A stretch of DNA of 64,000 nt from Amycolatopsis sp. WAC 01376 (lineage in GTDB: Bacteria; Actinomycetota; Actinomycetes; Mycobacteriales; Pseudonocardiaceae): the NCBI RefSeq assembly GCF_003947415.1, contig NZ_QHKL01000003.1, positions 186,001-250,000 on the forward strand, in the 5' to 3' direction. Shown in pieces: positions 60,626-64,000 of this stretch (position 1 is its first letter; each line of letters begins with the position of its first letter). The notes under the pieces are model-generated. The model did not search any database. It had not been told where the DNA came from and saw only the letters and a list, made by a program, of their open reading frames with translations. Both the position numbers and the translations under genes were made by a program.

Positions 60626-62491
60626 TCACTCAGCGTGGACCCACTTTCCCCGGCCCTCGCGCCGCGCCCGGCCCTCGGCCTCCAGTTCGGTGAGCAGCCG
60701 CCGAAGCGTCGAGTCGGCGAAACCGGTGGCTTCACGCAGCTGTGCTGGGCTCACGGGGGCCGCGCTCAGCAGACCGGCGACCTGGTCGCGCTTGCTGGCC
60801 ACGCGCTGCACCGGCACCGTCGGCATGGCCAGCGGCACCACGCCCTCTTGCTGGATCCGCTCCGCCTCGGCGTGCACCGGCTCGCCGTCGGCGCCGAGCA
60901 GCCTCGCCGTCGACCCGCCATCCAGCAGCCGGGCGCCGGACAGCCCGGCGAGGAACCGCGCTCGCTCCGCCGGGGTCACGAAGAACCCCTTCGACTGACG
61001 CGGGACATCGTGCTCCTGGTCGTACAGAAGGAAAACGCCCGTCGGTAGCCCCACGGACGTGTATCCGCGGCCGCGCAGCTCACCCCACGACGTCTTCGAC
61101 TGCTGCGAGTCCAACCGGAACCCGGCCATCCCGAGCTGAGCACGCAGCTCCGTCGATCCCATATCGGTCTTCGTCGAGTTCTGCGCCGCCAGCACGAGCG
61201 TCGTCTTCGTCTTCCGCGCCCGCTTCGCGATCCGGCCCACCAGCTTCACCACCTGTTCGCCGCCCTCGGCGACCAGATCAGGGAACTCCTCCAGGATCGC
61301 CACCAGCCACGGCACCTCCGGCGACACCTCCAGGACGTCCGGCCCGCCGCCACCGGCCGCGCGCTTGCCGTCGGCCAGAAGCCCCTCGCGGTACTGCACG
61401 ACCTGCTCCAGCCCCACCAGCAGCCGGACGGCGTCCTCGGTCGTCGTCGCCAACGGGGCCGCCAGCGCGGACTCCCAGGCGCCGAGCGTGGCCCCGGCCG
61501 CCATGTCCGCTCCGATGACAGCGGCGTCCACACTGGACAGCAGCCACACCAGCAGCGACTCCAGGAACGCCGACTTTCCCGAGCCGTTCTGTCCGACCAC
61601 GGCCAGGTGCCGCAGCTGGAACAGCTGGTCCCGGCCGTCGTCGAGCACGCCCATCGGCAGCAGCGACGACTCGGCCAGCGAGTGCGGGCGAGGGTTCGCG
61701 ATCAGCGGGTGCTCGATCCGCGCTTGCCACGGGTCGCGCGGCAGGATGCGCACCGCCACCTGCCGCTCGGTGCGGCCGGGGGAGATGGTGACCGCGCCCT
61801 TTCGCAGGTTGAAGACCGAGCCGACCGCCGGTGCCCGGTAGGCGACGTCCTCGATCGTCTTGCCCGAGGCCAGCTTCACCGAGAGCACTGTGCCGCCCTT
61901 CGTCCCGGCGATGGTCTCCACGCCGGTCGGCAGCACCTTCGAATCTTTGAACGCCAGGACGTCCTCGGTGACGACCGGCCAGCGGCGGGCGAACCGGTTA
62001 CCTCGGCCGGTGCGCCGGATGCGGCGGTGCCACCACCAGGGCGCGGCCAGGAACAGGAACAGCAGCCCACCCAGCTGCCAGATGCCCGGCGTGGAGAGTC
62101 CGCGCGCGCCCAGAATCGCCACCCAGCCGCCACCGACCGCGAGCAGCACCGCCAGGTATGCCCGCTCGACCTCCCGGTCCAGCACACCCTTGCGTCCCTC
62201 GTCGAAACCGTCCGGCACGAAGAACGCCAGGACACGCTGGAGAGGCTGGGACAACCGGGCGCCCCACACCTGGACGGCGACGCCGGCCACCGGGCCGCCG
62301 ATGGCGGGCACCAGCCACCAGGCGCCGGGCACCAGGAACAGCACCAGTCCGGCGATGGTGAGCCCGGCGGCGACCCAGACCGGTGCCAGGGCGGCCCGGT
62401 GACGCCAGGCTCGCCGCACCAGCCACCCGGCTAACCACCTGGCGGCTTTCCCGATCAGCGACCGCCGCCGGGTGCGGTACCGGCGGCTCAC
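60626..62491 (-). CDS. TraB-like FtsK/SpoIIIE DNA translocase
   Basis: 621 aa. Seen: about four N-terminal membrane helices (APVWVAAGLTIAGLVLFLV, then GGLLFLFLAAPWWW), P-loop GQNGSGKSA near residue 300, Walker B-like VPWLVAILEEFPDL, and a C-terminal winged helix (PAQLREATGFADSTLRRLL). In Streptomyces TraB this winged helix recognises clt and the motor moves double-stranded DNA between hyphae. It overlaps the DUF2637-like gene by 4 bp. Such a gene is unexpected in a siphophage. Confidence 0.85.
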   Translation of the reverse strand: MSRRYRTRRRSLIGKAARWLAGWLVRRAWRHRAALAPVWVAAGLTIAGLVLFLVPGAWWLVPAIGGPVAGVAVQVWGARLSQPLQRVLAFFVPDGFDEGRKGVLDREVERAYLAVLLAVGGGWVAILGARGLSTPGIWQLGGLLFLFLAAPWWWHRRIRRTGRGNRFARRWPVVTEDVLAFKDSKVLPTGVETIAGTKGGTVLSVKLASGKTIEDVAYRAPAVGSVFNLRKGAVTISPGRTERQVAVRILPRDPWQARIEHPLIANPRPHSLAESSLLPMGVLDDGRDQLFQLRHLAVVGQNGSGKSAFLESLLVWLLSSVDAAVIGADMAAGATLGAWESALAAPLATTTEDAVRLLVGLEQVVQYREGLLADGKRAAGGGGPDVLEVSPEVPWLVAILEEFPDLVAEGGEQVVKLVGRIAKRARKTKTTLVLAAQNSTKTDMGSTELRAQLGMAGFRLDSQQSKTSWGELRGRGYTSVGLPTGVFLLYDQEHDVPRQSKGFFVTPAERARFLAGLSGARLLDGGSTARLLGADGEPVHAEAERIQQEGVVPLAMPTVPVQRVASKRDQVAGLLSAAPVSPAQLREATGFADSTLRRLLTELEAEGRARREGRGKWVHAE

Positions 62492-63168
62492 CGGGCGTCC
62501 TGGCGAACGACCGCCAGCCGGGCAGGCGGCGCCTGGCGCAGCTCGTCGAGCACCTGGCGGACCTCGTACTCGCTGGCGTCGAGCTGGCGGGCGATGGCGA
62601 CGCGACCAGGCGGGCGCTGACCCGCGGCTTCGGCCTCCGCCAGCATCTCGGCCACCCGAGTGTGCAGCGGGGGCACGTCCTGGTGAGCGTTCTCGCTGGT
62701 CACCAGGTTTTCACCAGGCTCCTGGTGAGCGTCACCAGCCTCCTGGTGCGGCTCCTGGCAGGCTGGTGACTCCTCGCCAGATGCCTCGGCCGGGCTGGCG
62801 TCGACCTGGCGGACGAGCGACATCACCAGCTCGAAGGCGAGCGCGAACGCCAGCGGCGGCCACGCGGCCACCAGGCGACTCGCCAGATCCGGACCGGCCG
62901 CCGCCACGTTCGCCACCAACGACACCAGGATGCCGACCACGACCGCCAGCCACGCCAGCCACGGCGCCCGCCCGCCATCGCGGCGGGCGCGCAGGATCGC
63001 CAGGCTGGCGACCACCAGGAGACCGTCGACCGACAGCGGGCTCAGCCAGGACAGCCAGTCCTCGCCGTGCTTCGCCGCCAGCGTCCGCATGTGCGTGTAC
63101 GAGGCGACGGCGGCGACAACCGCCACCAGGCCGCCGAAGGCGATGCCGCTCGTGCGGTAACCGTTCAC
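62488..63168 (-). CDS. DUF2637-like membrane protein of the transfer operon
   Basis: 226 aa. Seen: four membrane helices (GIAFGGLVAVVAAVASYTHM, LLVVASLAILRAR, WLAWLAVVVGILVSLVANV, and one near AFALAFELVMSLV) and a cytoplasmic end with a helix-turn-helix (RVAIARQLDASEYEVRQVL). These match the DUF2637 type that often accompanies TraB/FtsK genes on actinomycete plasmids and AICEs. Function probably in transfer or spread. Overlaps both neighbours by 4 bp. Confidence 0.75.
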   Translation of the reverse strand: MNGYRTSGIAFGGLVAVVAAVASYTHMRTLAAKHGEDWLSWLSPLSVDGLLVVASLAILRARRDGGRAPWLAWLAVVVGILVSLVANVAAAGPDLASRLVAAWPPLAFALAFELVMSLVRQVDASPAEASGEESPACQEPHQEAGDAHQEPGENLVTSENAHQDVPPLHTRVAEMLAEAEAAGQRPPGRVAIARQLDASEYEVRQVLDELRQAPPARLAVVRQDAR

Positions 63169-63623
63169 GCGGACCTCACCCGGCAGGCGAGGGTGTGCGT
63201 GTTCTCCAGCGGCACCGGCTCGGACTGGGCGATGACCCGCCCGTCGAAGGTGACCGTGCAGCTGGCCGAGTCGTCGCCGATCGGCGCGGCCACGTACACG
63301 ACGAGGTCGAGCTGAGCGGACGACTTCGCCGTCTCGAACCGCGCCTTGTCACGCCCGGCGGCCGGGAGATCGATCGGGCCGGTGTCGCCGAAGACCTCGC
63401 CGAGCACCCGGAACTGAGTGCCGGGCGCGCCGGTGATCGAGATGACGACCTCGTGCTGGGGCGCGGGCGACGGCGCGGTGGTGCTCGAAGCGACTGTCGG
63501 CTGCGGGACGGGGCGGCTGGAGACGGAGAGCGCGCCGGACGCCCACAGCGCCAGCAACGCCAGGACGACGATGAGGACGACGAGACCGAGGAGAGCAGCG
63601 ACGACGGCCGCCGCCCGCTTCAT
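63165..63623 (-). CDS. MmpS-like anchored protein
   Basis: 152 aa. Seen: one N-terminal membrane helix (VVAALLGLVVLIVVLALLALW), a Pro/Ser/Thr linker, and an outside beta domain (VVISITGAPGTQFRVLGEV, then CTVTFDGRVIAQ and ACRVRSA with two cysteines) resembling the MmpS/transport-accessory fold. Hedge: similarity judged by eye only. An unusual member of a transfer operon. Confidence 0.6.
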   Translation of the reverse strand: MKRAAAVVAALLGLVVLIVVLALLALWASGALSVSSRPVPQPTVASSTTAPSPAPQHEVVISITGAPGTQFRVLGEVFGDTGPIDLPAAGRDKARFETAKSSAQLDLVVYVAAPIGDDSASCTVTFDGRVIAQSEPVPLENTHTLACRVRSA

Positions 63624-63811
63624 CGGGCATCCCCCGCCCGGTTGGCGAGCGCGACCACGACGCGGCCGACGAGCCAGCCGACGCCCATACCCGCGACGAT
63701 GCCGCCCAGCGCGGCGAGCGCGGGCAGTACTCCGAGGAAGACCGGCACGATCACCGCGACGGCGCTGACCAGCACCGCGATCGGCGTGACGTGCCACATG
63801 AACCCTGACAT
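63620..63811 (-). CDS. Small two-helix membrane protein, Spd-like
   Basis: 63 aa; hydrophobic segments VTPIAVLVSAVAVIVPVFL and LAALGGIVAGMGVGWLVG. First gene of the transfer operon; GGGAGC precedes ATG 63811. It overlaps the next gene by 4 bp. Small membrane proteins (Spd) near traB help plasmid spread in mycelia; this role is an inference from position. Confidence 0.6.
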   Translation of the reverse strand: MSGFMWHVTPIAVLVSAVAVIVPVFLGVLPALAALGGIVAGMGVGWLVGRVVVALANRAGDAR

Positions 63812-63849
63812 TCAAGCTCCCGGGGTCGGGGTCCGTCAGGTCTCATGTG

Positions 63850-63885
63850 CCTGACGAACATTGTCAGGTGGGAACGTGGCGATCG
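63850..63885. other. attR attachment site (element/comEC junction)
   Basis: The GG core is at 63867-63868. On its left is the element arm ACGAACATTGTCA (63854-63866), on its right comEC (TGGGAACGTGGCG). Combined with attL it defines attP and attB. GTCAGG also occurs at 63835-63840 and CCTGAC at 63850-63855, possible accessory sites for recombinase or excisionase. Confidence 0.88.
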
Positions 63886-64000
63886 TCTGCGGCTCGATCC
63901 TTCTCCTGCTGAGGGTGCTCCGGGTCGGGCCGCGGACGTCCGCCGCCGCGGCCGCCGCGGGGCTCGCCGGGTTCGTGGTCCTCGCCGGGCCCGCGCCCAG
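63867..64000 (+). pseudogene. comEC: comEC, resumed 3' part
   Basis: Frame GGT GGG AAC GTG GCG reads G-G-N-V-A-I-V-C-G-S-I-L-L-L-L-R, the start of the ComEC competence (channel) domain, directly continuing MAVSG at 29086. Hydrophobic residues follow (LAGFVVLAGPAP). The gene runs out of the window. While the element is integrated this part has no start of its own, so it is probably silent. Confidence 0.9.

Larger units (their letters stand above)
29088..63868. mobile_element. Integrated siphophage/AICE-like chimeric element
   Basis: A 34.8-kb element bounded by attL and attR inside comEC. It carries a serine integrase, a helicase-plus-iteron replication region, packaging genes, a full HK97-type head and long-tail operon, lysis genes, a Fic operon, a GntR regulator and a TraB-like transfer operon. 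All structural genes look intact, so the phage part could be functional. No CI-type repressor was recognised; the GntR protein may hold that place. The transfer module is typical of actinomycete integrative conjugative elements, not of siphophages. Confidence 0.9.

Overview
The window is GC-rich actinobacterial DNA. Its conserved order rne-rplU-rpmA-obg-proB, followed further on by nadD-rsfS-gpgP-octT-degV-comEA-comEC, together with a mycothiol-type DinB/maleylpyruvate isomerase protein, points to the Pseudonocardiaceae, probably Amycolatopsis or a close relative (inference; no 16S rRNA is present). I saw no tRNA, rRNA, CRISPR array or classical insertion sequence.

Host part, 1-29088. A left block holds secreted hydrolases (phosphodiester glycosidase/metallophosphatase fusion, M14 carboxypeptidase, subtilisin) and a three-gene DrrAB-like ABC exporter. 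Next comes the housekeeping cluster of RNase E/G, L21, L27, Obg and glutamate 5-kinase. A variable block follows: TetR with a divergent FAD monooxygenase, an arginyl-tRNA synthetase, an MHS-type MFS transporter and a RecQ helicase with a C-terminal phosphoribosyltransferase-like domain. The block nadD, rsfS, gpgP-like, octT-like, degV, comEA, comEC closes the host part.

Mobile part, 29088-63868. comEC is split exactly at its conserved MAVSG(G)N motif by a 34.8-kb element. The ends define a 2-bp GG core, and joining the two outer arms rebuilds a dyad-symmetric attP, as expected for the large serine recombinase encoded 28 bp inside the left end. From left to right the element carries: the integrase; a small replication operon with an SF3-type helicase followed by a striking 260-bp nested palindrome of ten identical 10-mers (candidate origin); a packaging and accessory region with two glycosyltransferases; a complete HK97-like siphovirus head, tail and lysis operon, with a canonical -1 frameshift in the tail chaperone; a minus-strand chain of overlapping small genes ending in a Fic enzyme; a divergent GntR regulator; and a minus-strand four-gene operon (two small membrane proteins, a DUF2637-like protein, a TraB/FtsK-like DNA translocase) that looks like the transfer module of an actinomycete integrative conjugative element (AICE).

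The element therefore looks like a chimera of a complete-looking temperate siphophage and an AICE-type replication/transfer system, housed in a competence gene. Excision would restore comEC exactly. comEC resumes at the right end and runs out of the window.
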